DNA of 43,582 nt from an uncultured Cetobacterium sp. (GCF_947072685.1 NZ_CAMTIK010000016.1:1-43582), one strand, 5' to 3'. Positions 32,530 to 42,856 are shown, numbered from the stretch's first letter. A program made the numbers and translations. The notes: generated by a model from the sequence alone, not told the origin.

Positions 32530-33810
32530 TTATAAAAATCCTTTATACTCTTTCATGATAAGATGAGCATCTATCTGTTGTACTGTATCCAGAGCAACTC
32601 CAACAACTATTATAATTCCAGTTCCACCGAAAAATATCGGTAGTCCAAAGGCTTTAAATAGTACCATTGGTGCTATGGCGATTAAAGCTAAAAATATAGC
32701 TCCTCCCCAAGTTATTCTAGTTACGACTCCTTCAAGATAATCAGCTGTATCTGCTCCAGGTCTAATACTTGGAATCGTACCTCCACCTTGCTTTAAATTT
32801 TCTGCAACCTTTTCAGGATCGAAAACTATTGAAGTGTAGAAGAACGAGAAGAATATAATTACAGCAGCATATAGTATTAAATATACAGGATGCTGGTCAC
32901 TAAATATTCTAGCAAGTACTACTTTCCCAGAAAACTCTCCTGGAAGAATATTTACCACTAAAGAAGGTATCATCATAACCACTGAAGCAAAAATAACTGG
33001 CATTACACCTGAGCTATTTAGTTTCAATGGAATATATGAATTTTGACCCATTCCATTATTTCCAGCAAATCCTCTTCCAACATAGTGAACTGGTATTTTT
33101 CTTTGTCCCAACTGGAACACAACAATTCCTGCAATAGTTAATATTGCAGCAATCCCCACTAATAACAAAACAGGAATAAGAAACTTACTCCCTCTCATAT
33201 CTTGTATAGTTTGGATAACCGCCCCCGGTGCTCCAGAAATAACATTTAAAAATATTAGTAGCGAAACTCCATTACCTATCCCTTTGATAGAAATTTGTTC
33301 CCCTACCCACATTAAAAATATTGTTCCAGCCGTTAACGTTGCTATCGTTGTTAAGAAAAATGTTACCCCTGGTGTTGTTACTAATCCTACTGATTGTAAC
33401 CAAGTACATACTCCAATTCCTTGAACTATGGCTATTACAATTGTCAGATATCTAGTCCATTGAGTGATCTTGTTTCTTCCAGATTCTCCCTCTTTTTGAA
33501 TTTCTTCAATTTTAGGAATAATTACTGCTAGTAAACTAAATACAATTGATGAATTGATATAAGGAACAATTCCCAATGCAAATATTGATACTCTTTGGAA
33601 AGCCCCACCTGAGAACATATTAATATAGCCTAGCAAATCGCTTTGTGCAGTCATTTGAGCTAAACGATCAATGTCCACACCAGGAGCAGGGATATAAGTC
33701 CCTACCCTAGCTACTAGGAACATTAATAAGGTGAAGATGATTCTCTCTCTCAGTTCTGGAATTTTAAATATACCTCTAAGCTTCGTTTCAAACTTTTCAA
33801 TTAAACCCAA
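32530..33810 (-). CDS. secY: Preprotein translocase subunit SecY
   Basis: 426 residues with ten membrane segments, the channel of the Sec translocon. GVDIDRLAQM (periplasmic plug region), the GQRKIPVHYVGR cytoplasmic loop and the C-terminal LIMKEYKGFL are typical. The start is TTG with GAGGTGA ahead. It follows rplO. Confidence 0.97.
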   Translation of the reverse strand: MGLIEKFETKLRGIFKIPELRERIIFTLLMFLVARVGTYIPAPGVDIDRLAQMTAQSDLLGYINMFSGGAFQRVSIFALGIVPYINSSIVFSLLAVIIPKIEEIQKEGESGRNKITQWTRYLTIVIAIVQGIGVCTWLQSVGLVTTPGVTFFLTTIATLTAGTIFLMWVGEQISIKGIGNGVSLLIFLNVISGAPGAVIQTIQDMRGSKFLIPVLLLVGIAAILTIAGIVVFQLGQRKIPVHYVGRGFAGNNGMGQNSYIPLKLNSSGVMPVIFASVVMMIPSLVVNILPGEFSGKVVLARIFSDQHPVYLILYAAVIIFFSFFYTSIVFDPEKVAENLKQGGGTIPSIRPGADTADYLEGVVTRITWGGAIFLALIAIAPMVLFKAFGLPIFFGGTGIIIVVGVALDTVQQIDAHLIMKEYKGFL

Positions 33811-33845
33811 AATTCTTCACCTCACATTGAAATAACAAGCGTTAA

Positions 33846-34325
33846 TTACTGGTTATTTTTTGCTACATCAGCAAAAGTTTTAACTTCAAGTATTTCTACT
33901 GAACCACCTTTTGCTTCGATAGCTGCTTTCGCAGAAGCAGAAACTTTATGAGCTTTTACAGAAACTTTCTTTTCAAGCTCTCCATTTCCTAATACTTTGA
34001 TTCCAGCAAGAGTTTTTTTGATTACACCAGCAGCTACTAATAACTCTGGAGTTACCTCAGTTCCCTCTTCGAATCTATTTAAATCACATAAGTTTATAAT
34101 TGCATAATCTTTTCTGAATAATGCATTCGAGAATCCTCTTTTTGGAGTTCTTCTGTATAAAGGCATTTGTCCACCCTCGAAGTAAGGTTTTACCCCTCCT
34201 CCTGATCTAGAGTTTTGACCGTTGCTTCCTTTTCCAGCAGTCTTTCCTAAACCTGAAGATTCTCCTCTACCTATTCTTTTTCTAGCTTTTCTTGGTACAG
34301 AAGGCTTTAATTCATTTAATTTCAT
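33846..34325 (-). CDS. rplO: 50S ribosomal protein L15
   Basis: 159 residues, with the Gly-rich, basic N-terminus ([20 protein letters not shown]) that threads into 23S rRNA and [17 protein letters not shown]. The C-terminal domain ends with an unremarkable acidic tail. It follows rpmD by 3 bases. Confidence 0.98.
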   Translation of the reverse strand: MKLNELKPSVPRKARKRIGRGESSGLGKTAGKGSNGQNSRSGGGVKPYFEGGQMPLYRRTPKRGFSNALFRKDYAIINLCDLNRFEEGTEVTPELLVAAGVIKKTLAGIKVLGNGELEKKVSVKAHKVSASAKAAIEAKGGSVEILEVKTFADVAKNNQ

Positions 34326-34328
34326 AGA

Positions 34329-34511
34329 TTATTGCACCTCCTCTACTTTTATTAGGTAAGAAATTAGAGCAATCTTTCCCATTAACTCTGGAGTCACATT
34401 GTGCTCTCTAACATCATTCATCTTCTTAAGCCCTAGCGACTTTGCAGTAGCTATATGGTTAGGCTTTCTTCCGATTATGCTTTTTACAAGCTCTATTCTA
34501 AGCTTTGCCAT
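34329..34511 (-). CDS. rpmD: 50S ribosomal protein L30
   Basis: 60 residues; [20 protein letters not shown] and [10 protein letters not shown] mark the short bacterial form. It sits between rpsE and rplO. Confidence 0.97.
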   Translation of the reverse strand: MAKLRIELVKSIIGRKPNHIATAKSLGLKKMNDVREHNVTPELMGKIALISYLIKVEEVQ

Positions 34512-34524
34512 CTTTATTTACCTC

Positions 34525-35025
34525 CTAGCTTAAGATTTCCTTTACTTCTTTTCCTCTTAATGCTGCAACCTCTTCAGCAGTTCTTAATGCTGCTAAACCT
34601 TCGATTGTAGCCTTTGCAACGTTATGCTTGTTTCTTGATCCTTTGATTTTTGTAAGGATATTGTGTACCCCTGCTAATTCAAGAACCTCTCTACAAGATG
34701 ACCCTGCGATAACTCCAGTACCTTCGTAAGCTGGTGCCATCCAGATAGATGTTGCTCCCCACTTACCAACGATTTCGTGAGGAATAGTAGTTCCTTTTAA
34801 AGAAACCTTTACCATACTTTTCTTAGCAGAAGCGATTGCTTTTCTGATTGCATCAGGTACACCATTCGCTTTTCCTAAACCTATTCCAACATTTCCTTCA
34901 GCGTCTCCTACAGCAGCTAAAACTGAGAAAGATATTGTTCTTCCTCCTTTAGTTGTCTTAGAAACTCTAGAAATTTTAAGTAATTTCTCTTGAAATTGTT
35001 TTTCTTCTTTAACTAACTTAGACAA
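34525..35025 (-). CDS. rpsE: 30S ribosomal protein S5
   Basis: 166 residues. The double-stranded RNA-binding part (FQEKLLKISRVSKTTKGGR, FSVLAAVGDAEGNVGIGLGK) and the C-terminal domain (SCREVLELAGVHNILTKIKG) are clear. It affects decoding accuracy. The start is TTG, with GGAGG 7 bases ahead. Confidence 0.98.
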   Translation of the reverse strand: MSKLVKEEKQFQEKLLKISRVSKTTKGGRTISFSVLAAVGDAEGNVGIGLGKANGVPDAIRKAIASAKKSMVKVSLKGTTIPHEIVGKWGATSIWMAPAYEGTGVIAGSSCREVLELAGVHNILTKIKGSRNKHNVAKATIEGLAALRTAEEVAALRGKEVKEILS

Positions 35026-35049
35026 GTTAAGTCCTCCTCTCTACAAGAA

Positions 35050-35418
35050 TTAGAATTTAAGTCCTGCTTCTCTTGCAGCCTCTGCAAGGGCAGCTACTCT
35101 TCCTGTGTATTTATATCCAGATCTGTCGAATACTACAACAGATATCTCTTTTGCTACAGCTCTCTCAGCGATTGCTTTACCAACAAGCTTAGCAGACTCG
35201 ATGTTCCCACCATGCTTTACATTCCCTTTGATCTCTTTATCGATTGTAGATGCAGAAACTAAAGTTACTCCATTTACGTCATCAACTAGTTGAGCAAAGA
35301 TGTTGTTGTTTGATCTATATATAGAAAGTCTTGGTCTCTCAGCTGTACCAGAAATTTTATTTCTGATAGATAAGTGCTTTCTTCTTCTAATAGCGTCTCT
35401 ATTAACTTTCTTAAACAA
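35050..35418 (-). CDS. rplR: 50S ribosomal protein L18
   Basis: 122 residues, 5S rRNA-binding. [20 protein letters not shown] and [20 protein letters not shown] are typical. The start is placed at TTG (35418) because AAGGAGG lies 8 bases ahead; the longer frame (ATG at 35451) would put that site inside the gene and exceed the usual length. Confidence 0.95.
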   Translation of the reverse strand: MFKKVNRDAIRRRKHLSIRNKISGTAERPRLSIYRSNNNIFAQLVDDVNGVTLVSASTIDKEIKGNVKHGGNIESAKLVGKAIAERAVAKEISVVVFDRSGYKYTGRVAALAEAAREAGLKF

Positions 35419-35463
35419 CGTTTTAACCTCCTTATTCAGCACACTAGTCATTTTAAACTAGTA

Positions 35464-36000
35464 TTATGATTTCTTACCTTCTTTTCTTCTGATTACCTCA
35501 TCAGAATACTTAACTCCTTTTCCTTTATAAGGCTCTGGAGCTCTTTTCGATCTGATGTCAGCAGCAACTTGTCCTACTACATCCTTCTCGATTCCTTCTA
35601 TGTGAATAGTTGTGTTCTTTTCAACTATCATTTTGATTCCATCTACAGCTTTGATTATAACTGGGTGAGAATAACCTAAAGCCATCTCTAATCCGTTATC
35701 TTTCTCTGCTGCTCTGTATCCAACTCCAACTAATGTAAGAGATTTCTTGAATCCTCCAGAAACTCCTAAAATCATGTTGTTTATAAGAGCTCTTGTTGTT
35801 CCATGTATAGCTCTTACTGCTGGTAAATCATTTGGTCTTACAACGTTTATTTCGTTGTTTTCCATATTTATTGTTAACTCTTCGTTAAACTTTTTAGTTA
35901 AAGTACCTTTAGGACCTTTTACAGTAACTACATTTTCAGCAGCTATTGTAACTTCTACCCCAGCAGGTACCACTATGATCTTTTTACCTACTCTTGACAT
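35464..36000 (-). CDS. rplF: 50S ribosomal protein L6
   Basis: 178 residues with two copies of the L6 fold. VTVKGPKGTLTKKF and the C-terminal PEPYKGKGVKYSDEVIRRKEGK are conserved; it lies near the factor-binding site of the large subunit. Confidence 0.98.
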   Translation of the reverse strand: MSRVGKKIIVVPAGVEVTIAAENVVTVKGPKGTLTKKFNEELTINMENNEINVVRPNDLPAVRAIHGTTRALINNMILGVSGGFKKSLTLVGVGYRAAEKDNGLEMALGYSHPVIIKAVDGIKMIVEKNTTIHIEGIEKDVVGQVAADIRSKRAPEPYKGKGVKYSDEVIRRKEGKKS

Positions 36001-36018
36001 ATGGCTACCTCCTAGTTT

Positions 36019-36414
36019 TTACCAAACGAATGCAAGAACTTCTCCACCAACGTTATCTCTTCTAGCAACTCTATCAGTTACGATTCCTCTAGAAGTTGAA
36101 ACGATAGCGATTCCTAAACCTGATAATACTCTAGGCATATCCTCTACAGAAGAGTAAACTCTTCTTCCTGGCTTAGAAATTCTCTTGATTCCTTTGATTA
36201 CTCTTTCTCTTCCATCATACTTTAAATACACTCTTATATTCTTTTTATTTCCATCTGTTACTATCTTAAAGTTAGAAATATATCCCTCTTCTTTTAAAAT
36301 CTCAGCGATTCTCTCTTTTATGTTAGAGTGAGGAACATCTGTTTTCTCATGCATTACAGCATTTGCATTTCTAACTCTTGTTAACATATCTGCAATTGGA
36401 TCTGTTAAAAACAT
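36019..36414 (-). CDS. rpsH: 30S ribosomal protein S8
   Basis: 131 residues. [16 protein letters not shown] and [20 protein letters not shown] are signatures. In E. coli S8 represses the spc operon by binding mRNA near rplE; no equivalent site was traced here. Confidence 0.98.
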   Translation of the reverse strand: MFLTDPIADMLTRVRNANAVMHEKTDVPHSNIKERIAEILKEEGYISNFKIVTDGNKKNIRVYLKYDGRERVIKGIKRISKPGRRVYSSVEDMPRVLSGLGIAIVSTSRGIVTDRVARRDNVGGEVLAFVW

Positions 36415-36437
36415 CTATTAAATCCTCCTTTCATCAA

Positions 36438-36725
36438 TTACCAAGATGACTTCGTTACACCTGGGATAAGTCCAGCACCTGCTAATTGTCTGAACTTAAC
36501 TCTCGAAATTCCGAATTCTCTCATGAATCCTCTTGGTCTTCCATCTAATTGACATCTATTTTTCTTTCTAACATCCGAAGAGTTCTTTGGTAACTTGTTT
36601 AGCTCGAACATAGCTTCCATGTCTCCCTCATTGATTCTCTTCTTCAGTTCAGCTCTTTTTTCAGCATATTTATCACATAAAGTAGTTCTCTTAACTTCTC
36701 TAGCGATCATTGACTTTTTAGCCAT
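36438..36725 (-). CDS. rpsN: 30S ribosomal protein S14 (zinc-free long form)
   Basis: 95 residues. The chain has only two Cys (in TTLCDK and NRCQL) and no CxxC pairs, so it is the longer zinc-independent form. [20 protein letters not shown] is the family signature, ending GVTKSSW. Confidence 0.97.
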   Translation of the reverse strand: MAKKSMIAREVKRTTLCDKYAEKRAELKKRINEGDMEAMFELNKLPKNSSDVRKKNRCQLDGRPRGFMREFGISRVKFRQLAGAGLIPGVTKSSW

Positions 36726-36746
36726 TTAACTTTAACCTCCTCACTA

Positions 36747-37298
36747 TTACTTTTTAAAAGGCATTCCAAATGCCTTAAGTAAAGCTCTTCCTTCTTCATC
36801 TGTTTTAGCTGAAGATACTATAGTGATAGACATTCCTAAAAGCTTGTCAACTTTATCAAACTCGATCTCAGGGAAAACTAATTGATCTCTTAATCCTAGA
36901 GAATAGTTTCCTCTTCCATCAAATGAATCAGCTGGAACTCCTTCGAAGTCTCTTACTCTTGGAAGAACTACATTTACTAATCTATCTAGAAAATCGAACA
37001 TTCTCTCTTTTCTTAAAGTAACTTTTGTACCGATTGGCATTCCTTCTCTTAACTTAAATCCAGCTTCTGATTTTTTTGCTTTTCTTACAACTGGTTTTTG
37101 TCCTGAAATTATTGCTAAATCTCCCATAGCAGCATCGATTAACTTAGCGTTTTGAGTTGCCTCTCCAACACCCATGTTGATAACGATTCTGTCTAATTTA
37201 GGACATTCCATAACGTTAGATAATCCTAACTCTTTTACTAAGTTAGCAACTATTGTTTCGTTATATAATTTGTGATATCTAGAAACGTATTTAGACAC
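36747..37298 (-). CDS. rplE: 50S ribosomal protein L5
   Basis: 183 residues, binding 5S rRNA and contacting the P-site t[38 protein letters not shown] and [18 protein letters not shown] are typical. The start is GTG. Confidence 0.98.
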   Translation of the reverse strand: MSKYVSRYHKLYNETIVANLVKELGLSNVMECPKLDRIVINMGVGEATQNAKLIDAAMGDLAIISGQKPVVRKAKKSEAGFKLREGMPIGTKVTLRKERMFDFLDRLVNVVLPRVRDFEGVPADSFDGRGNYSLGLRDQLVFPEIEFDKVDKLLGMSITIVSSAKTDEEGRALLKAFGMPFKK

Positions 37299-37316
37299 TT
37301 ACGTTCTCCTCCTCTC

Positions 37317-37658
37317 TTATAAAGTCTCTCCAGATACTTTAGAGTATCTTACTTTTTTACCGTCCACAAACTTGTAACCAACTCTTGTTGGTTTCCCAGC
37401 TTTCTCATCAAATAACATTACTTTTGAAGAGAACATTGGAGCTGGTTTAGTTACAACTCCACCTTGTGGGTTTATTTGTGAAGGTTTCATGTGCTTAGTA
37501 ACCATGTTGATATTCTCAACTACGATTTTACCTTTGTTAGGAAATACTTTTACAACTTTCCCTGTTTTACCTTTATCTTTTCCAGATATTACGAAAACTG
37601 TATCACCAGTTTTCACATGTAATGACTCTGGTACGAATTTAATCTTAGGTTTAGCCAC
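37317..37658 (-). CDS. rplX: 50S ribosomal protein L24
   Basis: 113 residues; the KOW motif [20 protein letters not shown] is near the N-terminus, an initiator of large-subunit assembly. The start is GTG, with GAGGAGG ahead. Confidence 0.97.
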   Translation of the reverse strand: MAKPKIKFVPESLHVKTGDTVFVISGKDKGKTGKVVKVFPNKGKIVVENINMVTKHMKPSQINPQGGVVTKPAPMFSSKVMLFDEKAGKPTRVGYKFVDGKKVRYSKVSGETL

Positions 37659-37680
37659 GACAATTAGCCTCCTCTCTCAA

Positions 37681-38049
37681 TTATATTACTTCTGGAGCTA
37701 GTGAAACTATCTTCATGAAGTCTTTAGCTCTTAATTCTCTTGCAACAGGTCCAAAGATTCTTGTTGCTTTTGGGTCATTGTTATTGTTTAAAATAACTCC
37801 TGCGTTATCATCAAACTTTATGTATGATCCATCTTCTCTTCTTAATTCTTTTCTAGTTCTAACAATAACTGCTTTAACTACGTCTCCCTTTTTAACGTTT
37901 CCACCAGGTATTGCTTCCTTAACTGATGCCACAACAATGTCACCGATTCTACCGAATCTTCTTCTAGACCCTCCAAGAACTCTTATAACCATAAGTTTTT
38001 TAGCTCCCGAATTATCAGCAACATTAAGGATAGTTTGTTGTTGTACCAT
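37681..38049 (-). CDS. rplN: 50S ribosomal protein L14
   Basis: 122 residues. [20 protein letters not shown] and the [20 protein letters not shown] end are canonical. Confidence 0.98.
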   Translation of the reverse strand: MVQQQTILNVADNSGAKKLMVIRVLGGSRRRFGRIGDIVVASVKEAIPGGNVKKGDVVKAVIVRTRKELRREDGSYIKFDDNAGVILNNNNDPKATRIFGPVARELRAKDFMKIVSLAPEVI

Positions 38050-38083
38050 TAAAATATCCTCCTCTCAACAATAATTTGAATTA

Positions 38084-38335
38084 TTATCTTGCTTTCTCTA
38101 TAATATCAACTAGTCTCCATCTCTTATCTCTAGATAATGGTCTAGTTTCCATGATTCTTACTTTATCTCCAGCTTGAGCTACATTGTTCTCGTCATGTGC
38201 TTTAAACTTTGTAGTCTTTTTAACTCTTTTTTTGTAGATTGGGTGTAATGTTGTAGTTTCGATAGCAACAACTATTGTTTTGTCCATCTTATCTGAAACA
38301 ACTATACCTTCTCTTACTTTTCTTTCGTTTCTCAA
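38084..38335 (-). CDS. rpsQ: 30S ribosomal protein S17
   Basis: 83 residues, OB-fold 16S rRNA binder; [17 protein letters not shown] and [16 protein letters not shown] are typical. The start is TTG with GAGG 8 bases ahead. Confidence 0.97.
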   Translation of the reverse strand: MRNERKVREGIVVSDKMDKTIVVAIETTTLHPIYKKRVKKTTKFKAHDENNVAQAGDKVRIMETRPLSRDKRWRLVDIIEKAR

Positions 38336-38379
38336 GATTTTGACCTCCTCTTCTTAAGAATCTATATTAACGTTAAAGA

Positions 38380-38562
38380 TTATCTTTCGTTTAATATAGT
38401 ATTTATTCTTGCGATCTCTCTTCTTACTTCTCTTATCTTAGCAGTGTTAGTTACTTGTCCTAATGATAGTTGAAACTTTAGGTTGAATAATTCTTCCTTA
38501 AGCTCTTTACACTTTACTACTAAGTCTTCAGTAGATATTTCTCTTATTTCCTTAGCTCTCAT
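38380..38562 (-). CDS. rpmC: 50S ribosomal protein L29
   Basis: 60 residues, two helices; [10 protein letters not shown] and ELKEELFNLKFQLSLGQ are typical. Its ATG overlaps the rplP stop codon (TAATG). Confidence 0.97.
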   Translation of the reverse strand: MRAKEIREISTEDLVVKCKELKEELFNLKFQLSLGQVTNTAKIREVRREIARINTILNER

Positions 38563-38984
38563 TAGTTCTCACCACCGTTCTCTCTTTTTACAATCTTACA
38601 TCTAATAGGAAGTTTCATAGTAGCTTTTCTTAAAGCTGCTAATGCTTTCTCCTCAGTAACACCAGATACCTCGAATAACATTCTTCCAGGTTTAACTACT
38701 GCTACCCAACCTTCTACATTTCCTTTACCTTTACCCATTCTAACTCCAGCTGGTCTAGCAGTTATTGGTTTATCAGGGAATATTCTGATGAAAGTTTTTC
38801 CTTCTCTTTTGAATGTTCTGTTGATTCCAACTCTACAAGACTCTATTTGTCTGTTAGTTATCCAAGCTGGCTCAAGGGCTTGTAATCCGTAATCTCCGAA
38901 AGCAACAGTGTTACCTCTTTGAGCTGTACCCTTCATTCTTCCTCTAAACATTTTTTTATGTTTTGTTCTTTTAGGCATTAACAT
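38562..38984 (-). CDS. rplP: 50S ribosomal protein L16
   Basis: 140 residues, near the peptidyl transferase centre. [19 protein letters not shown], with [20 protein letters not shown] as signature. The first ATG is kept because MLxPKR is the conserved start. Confidence 0.98.
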   Translation of the reverse strand: MLMPKRTKHKKMFRGRMKGTAQRGNTVAFGDYGLQALEPAWITNRQIESCRVGINRTFKREGKTFIRIFPDKPITARPAGVRMGKGKGNVEGWVAVVKPGRMLFEVSGVTEEKALAALRKATMKLPIRCKIVKRENGGEN

Positions 38985-38986
38985 GA

Positions 38987-39643
38987 TTACGCTTCCCCTC
39001 CTTCCTTCTTAGTTGGAAGTACTTCACCGTGGAAGATCCAAACTTTGATTCCAAGAGCTCCATACGTAGTGTGAGCTGTTGCTGTAGCATAGTCAATGTC
39101 TGCTCTTAATGTGTGTAGAGGTACTTTCCCTTCTACTACCCACTCAGATCTTGCGATCTCAGCACCATTTAATCTTCCAGAAACCATAACTTTGATTCCT
39201 TTTGCTCCAGATTTCATAGCTCTCATTACAGCTTGGCTTACTGCTCTTTTGTACGCTACTCTTTTCTCGATAGATGTAGCTATATTTTCAGCAACTAAAG
39301 TTGCATCTTTGTTAAATTCTTTTACTTCTTGAACTTTAACTGTAATTTTTCTTCCAGTTAACTTCTCAAGTCTTGCTCTTAAAGATTCAATTTCAGAACC
39401 TTTTCTTCCAATTACTATTCCAGCTTTAGCTGTGTATATTAAAACTACAACATGTGATGGAGAAGTTCTCTCGATTTTTACCTTCGAAATCCCCGCGTGG
39501 AAGTAGCTCTTCTTGATCATTTCTCTGATCTTTATATCCTCATGGAAGAACTTTGCGTATTCTTTTTTATCTGCATACCAGATAGATTCCCAAGTTCTTG
39601 TTATACCAAGTCTCAGTCCTCTAGGGTCTACTTTTTGTCCCAC
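38987..39643 (-). CDS. rpsC: 30S ribosomal protein S3
   Basis: 218 residues with a KH domain ([20 protein letters not shown]) and the C-terminal domain [13 protein letters not shown] and [13 protein letters not shown]. It lines the mRNA entry channel. The start is GTG. Confidence 0.98.
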   Translation of the reverse strand: MGQKVDPRGLRLGITRTWESIWYADKKEYAKFFHEDIKIREMIKKSYFHAGISKVKIERTSPSHVVVLIYTAKAGIVIGRKGSEIESLRARLEKLTGRKITVKVQEVKEFNKDATLVAENIATSIEKRVAYKRAVSQAVMRAMKSGAKGIKVMVSGRLNGAEIARSEWVVEGKVPLHTLRADIDYATATAHTTYGALGIKVWIFHGEVLPTKKEGGEA

Positions 39644-39658
39644 AGTCTTACCTCCTTA

Positions 39659-39991
39659 CTACTTTTCAGACACTGCCACAACAATGTGTGCTGTTGGTTT
39701 TCTTATTATATCCGCTCTTCCCATCGCTCTTGGCATTATTCTCTTAAGCGCTGGTCCGTCGTTTATCATTATAGTTGATACTACTAACTTTTCCTCATCC
39801 ATATTGAAGTTGTTAGTTGCATTAGCAATTGCTGATGCTAGTGTTTTCTTTATAAATCTAGCCGCTTTTTTGTTAGTAAATTCTAACGTATCTAAAGCTT
39901 CTAATGCTGATTTTCCTCTCACTAAGTCTGCTACAAGTCTAGCTTTTCTTGGAGATAATCTTACGAATCTAGTTATTGCTCTAGCTTCCAC
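39659..39991 (-). CDS. rplV: 50S ribosomal protein L22
   Basis: 110 residues, lining the exit tunnel; RFVRLSPRKARLVADLVRGK and KRIMPRAMGRADIIRKPTAH are signatures. The start is GTG. Confidence 0.98.
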   Translation of the reverse strand: MEARAITRFVRLSPRKARLVADLVRGKSALEALDTLEFTNKKAARFIKKTLASAIANATNNFNMDEEKLVVSTIMINDGPALKRIMPRAMGRADIIRKPTAHIVVAVSEK

Positions 39992-40035
39992 TAGTCCAAC
40001 CTCCTTTTCATACTATCGATTTATATTAAATCGAT

Positions 40036-40317
40036 TTATTTTTTCTTTTTCTTTTTGTCAACACCGTGACCATAATATGTTCTTGTCGGTGCAAACTCTC
40101 CTAGTTTATGTCCAACCATTTGCTCAGTTACATGAACTGGTATGTGCTTTTTACCGTTGTAAACACCAAATGTCAATCCTATAAAGTTAGGGAATATTGT
40201 TGATCTTCTAGACCAAGTCTTTATTACCGCTTTTATATTCTCAGTAGCTACTGCTTCCTCAACTTTTTTCATTAAGTGGTGGTCACAAAAAGGTCCTTTT
40301 TTTAATGATCTAGCCAT
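40036..40317 (-). CDS. rpsS: 30S ribosomal protein S19
   Basis: 93 residues. [20 protein letters not shown] and [16 protein letters not shown] are canonical; the C-terminus is a short lysine tail (KKKKKK). Confidence 0.98.
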   Translation of the reverse strand: MARSLKKGPFCDHHLMKKVEEAVATENIKAVIKTWSRRSTIFPNFIGLTFGVYNGKKHIPVHVTEQMVGHKLGEFAPTRTYYGHGVDKKKKKK

Positions 40318-40341
40318 TACCTATTAGCCTCCTCTCGAAAA

Positions 40342-41172
40342 TTACTTTTCGTTTCTTCTTCTTACGATAAACTTGTCCGAAGTTTTTCTTCCTCTTGTTT
40401 TAACACCATGAGCTGGTTTACCCCAAGGAGTCATTGGAGATTTTCTTCCAACAGGAGCTTTACCTTCTCCTCCACCGTGTGGGTGATCACAAGGGTTCAT
40501 TACAGATCCTCTTACATGAGGTCTTCTTCCTTTGTGTCTATTTCTTCCAGCTTTTCCTAGTGAAACTAGGCTATGCTCAGAGTTTCCTACTTCACCGATT
40601 GTTGCCATACATTCTCCGTGAACTAATCTTAATTCACCTGATGGTAACTGAACGTGACAGTAAGTTCCTTCTTTTGCAACTAGTCTTGCTGCAGTTCCTG
40701 CAGATCTAACTAATTGTCCACCCTTTCCTCTTTGTAACTCAACGTTGTGTATCTGTGATCCAACAGGCATCTCTTTTAATTTAAGAGCATTTCCTGGCTT
40801 TATTTCAGCATTTGAACCAGCCATTACGATATCACCTTTTTTAAGTCCTTTTGGAGCAAGAATATATCTCTTCTCTCCGTCTGCGTACGATAGTAATGCA
40901 ATGTTTGCAGTTCTATTTGGATCGTACTCAAGTGATACTACCTTTGCAGGTACATCTAATTTATTTCTCTTAAAGTCGATGATTCTGTAAAGTCTTTTGT
41001 GTCCCTTTTCTCTATTTCTACATGTTCTGTGTCCATAGTTATCTCTACCATAAGCAGATTTTAGTGGTGTCGTTAAAGACTTTTCAGGTCTAACTTTATC
41101 TAAATCTTCGTTAACTAATCTAGACATGTGTCTAGTTCCATTAGTTATAGCATTTAACTTTCTAATTGCCAT
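40342..41172 (-). CDS. rplB: 50S ribosomal protein L2
   Basis: 276 residues. [20 protein letters not shown] begins the chain, [20 protein letters not shown] is the fusobacterial version of the RNA-binding region, and the C-terminal [18 protein letters not shown] holds the His needed for peptidyl transferase activity. The ATG at 41172 follows GGAGG by 9 bases; the 17 extra codons upstream are outside the gene. Confidence 0.98.
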   Translation of the reverse strand: MAIRKLNAITNGTRHMSRLVNEDLDKVRPEKSLTTPLKSAYGRDNYGHRTCRNREKGHKRLYRIIDFKRNKLDVPAKVVSLEYDPNRTANIALLSYADGEKRYILAPKGLKKGDIVMAGSNAEIKPGNALKLKEMPVGSQIHNVELQRGKGGQLVRSAGTAARLVAKEGTYCHVQLPSGELRLVHGECMATIGEVGNSEHSLVSLGKAGRNRHKGRRPHVRGSVMNPCDHPHGGGEGKAPVGRKSPMTPWGKPAHGVKTRGRKTSDKFIVRRRNEK

Positions 41173-41236
41173 TTCTGTTAACCTCCAAAATTTTCCTGAC
41201 CTATAACTATCTTTAGCTTTCATCCTTAATACAAAG

Positions 41237-41272
41237 AATTAAACTTCTAATTATTATTGAAATTAAACTTCT
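41237..41272. repeat. Short direct repeat at the end of rplW
   Basis: AATTAAACTTCT occurs at 41237-41248 and 41261-41272, the second copy covering the rplW stop codon. This looks like a small tandem copy of the gene's last bases. Confidence 0.55.
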
Positions 41273-41550
41273 GCGAAGTAAGTTATTGTGTTTCCAGCAG
41301 CTAATTTAACAATAGCTTTCTTTTTAGCTTGAGTTTTGTAAAGTTTCATTCCGTGTCTCTTAGTCACAGGCTTTACGTTCATAGTAGCTACAGACTCAAC
41401 AGTTACGTTGAATATTGTTTCGATAGCTTTTCTGATCTCAATCTTGTTTGCTTTAGGACTTACTTCAAATGTGTACTTGTTGTAATCTCTTCTTAAGATT
41501 TCAGTCTTTTCAGTGATTACAGGCTTCTTTACGATATCGTAAGCAGTCAT
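41263..41550 (-). CDS. rplW: 50S ribosomal protein L23
   Basis: 95 residues, at the tunnel exit where trigger factor and SRP dock. YDIVKKPVITEKTEILRRDY and FEVSPKANKIEIRKAIETIF are typical. Its ATG overlaps the rplD stop (TAATG). Confidence 0.98.
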   Translation of the reverse strand: MTAYDIVKKPVITEKTEILRRDYNKYTFEVSPKANKIEIRKAIETIFNVTVESVATMNVKPVTKRHGMKLYKTQAKKKAIVKLAAGNTITYFAEV

Positions 41551-42182
41551 TATGCAAGCACCTCCTCGATTGTCGTTAACGCTTCCTTAGTAACGATAAC
41601 TTTCTCTTGCTTTAATAACCAGTAAACTCCAATCTCATTTGGTTGAAGAACTACTGCGTTCTCTAAGTTTCTAGCTGATAAATATAAATTGTAATCAGCT
41701 TCTGTAGCAAGGTCATTTACAACAAATAATTGCTTTGTGTTTGCTGTTAAAGCATTTGTTAAAGCGATTATTGTTTTTGTTCTTGGAGTTTCTATAGTTC
41801 CATCAAGAACTAAGATTTCTCCAGCAGCAACTTTCGCAGAAAGTGCTGATCTTAAAGCAAGATTTCTTACTTTTTTGTTTACTTTTTTCTCGTATGATCT
41901 TGGGTGTGGTCCGAAAGTAACTCCTCCACCTACCATGTGAGGTGCTCTGATAGAACCTTGTCTAGCTCTTCCAGTTCCTTTTTGTTTAAAAGGTTTTCTT
42001 CCTCCACCTTTAACCATAGCTCTAGTTTTAGTAGCTGCAGTTCCTTGTCTAGCAGCTGCTAACTCTGCAGTCAATACTTCGTGTAAAACTGCTTTATTAG
42101 GCTCGATTCCAAATACAGAATCTTTAACTTCTACAGTACCAGTTTGGTTACCTGCTAAGTCATATATGTTTAAAACTGCCAT
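41550..42182 (-). CDS. rplD: 50S ribosomal protein L4
   Basis: 210 residues. The tunnel loop contains [24 protein letters not shown]-type C-terminal helices follow. In gamma-proteobacteria L4 also represses the S10 operon; the structured gap before rplC is a possible place for similar control here, not demonstrated. Confidence 0.98.
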   Translation of the reverse strand: MAVLNIYDLAGNQTGTVEVKDSVFGIEPNKAVLHEVLTAELAAARQGTAATKTRAMVKGGGRKPFKQKGTGRARQGSIRAPHMVGGGVTFGPHPRSYEKKVNKKVRNLALRSALSAKVAAGEILVLDGTIETPRTKTIIALTNALTANTKQLFVVNDLATEADYNLYLSARNLENAVVLQPNEIGVYWLLKQEKVIVTKEALTTIEEVLA

Positions 42183-42212
42183 TATTTTCCTCCTTCCTCA
42201 TCTACTAACTAA

Positions 42213-42839
42213 TTATTTTTTTACAGCCGGCTTAACAACGATATAACCGTTCTTAGGACCTGGTACTGCACCTTTAATTAGTAGTAAGTTGTTTTCTGCG
42301 TCAACTTTAACAATTTTTAAATTTTGAACTGTTACAGTTGCATTTCCGTATTGTCCAGCCATTTTCTTGTTCTTAAGAACTTTTCCAGGCCAAGATGACA
42401 TTCCTATTGATCCTCCAAGTCTATGGTTTCTAGATACACCATGAGTTGCTCTGTTTCCAGAGAAGTTATGTCTCTTCATAACACCCGATGTTCCTTTACC
42501 TTTTGAAGTTCCTGTAATGTCTACGAAAGCAACCTCTGCTAAAGTGTCAACTTTAATTTCTTGTCCAAGTTCGATCCCTTCTACTGAATCTACTTTTAGT
42601 TCTTTAACAAATCTTAAAGGTTTAACTCCAGCTTTATTAAAGATTCCCATTAATGGCTTTGTAGTATTTTTTTCTCTTTTTTCATCAAAACCTAATTGTA
42701 AAGCTGAATAACCATCATTCTCTACAGTCTTCTTTTGAAGTACGAAGTTAGGTCCTGCTTCAACTACTGTAACTGGAATAAACTTTCCATTTTCGAAAAT
42801 TTGAGTCATTCCAATTTTTTTAGCTAAAATTCCTGACAT
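42213..42839 (-). CDS. rplC: 50S ribosomal protein L3
   Basis: 208 residues. MSGILAKKIGMTQIFENGKF and SGVMKRHNFSGNRATHG then GSIGMSSWPGKVLKNKKMAG are characteristic. The ATG at 42839 has GGAGG 6 bases ahead; the frame's first codons upstream overlap that site. A 178-base structured gap lies upstream. Confidence 0.98.
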   Translation of the reverse strand: MSGILAKKIGMTQIFENGKFIPVTVVEAGPNFVLQKKTVENDGYSALQLGFDEKREKNTTKPLMGIFNKAGVKPLRFVKELKVDSVEGIELGQEIKVDTLAEVAFVDITGTSKGKGTSGVMKRHNFSGNRATHGVSRNHRLGGSIGMSSWPGKVLKNKKMAGQYGNATVTVQNLKIVKVDAENNLLLIKGAVPGPKNGYIVVKPAVKK

Positions 42840-42856
42840 GTGTTTTACCTCCATCA

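Noticed and set aside
39513-40184. A 223-codon + strand reading frame
   Set aside because: It covers parts of rpsC, rplV and rpsS, which are conserved genes on the - strand; no ribosome site and no plausible product.
41173-41223. Upstream extension of rplB by 17 codons
   Set aside because: The conserved L2 start MAIRK lies at 41172 with GGAGG ahead; the extension would include that ribosome site.
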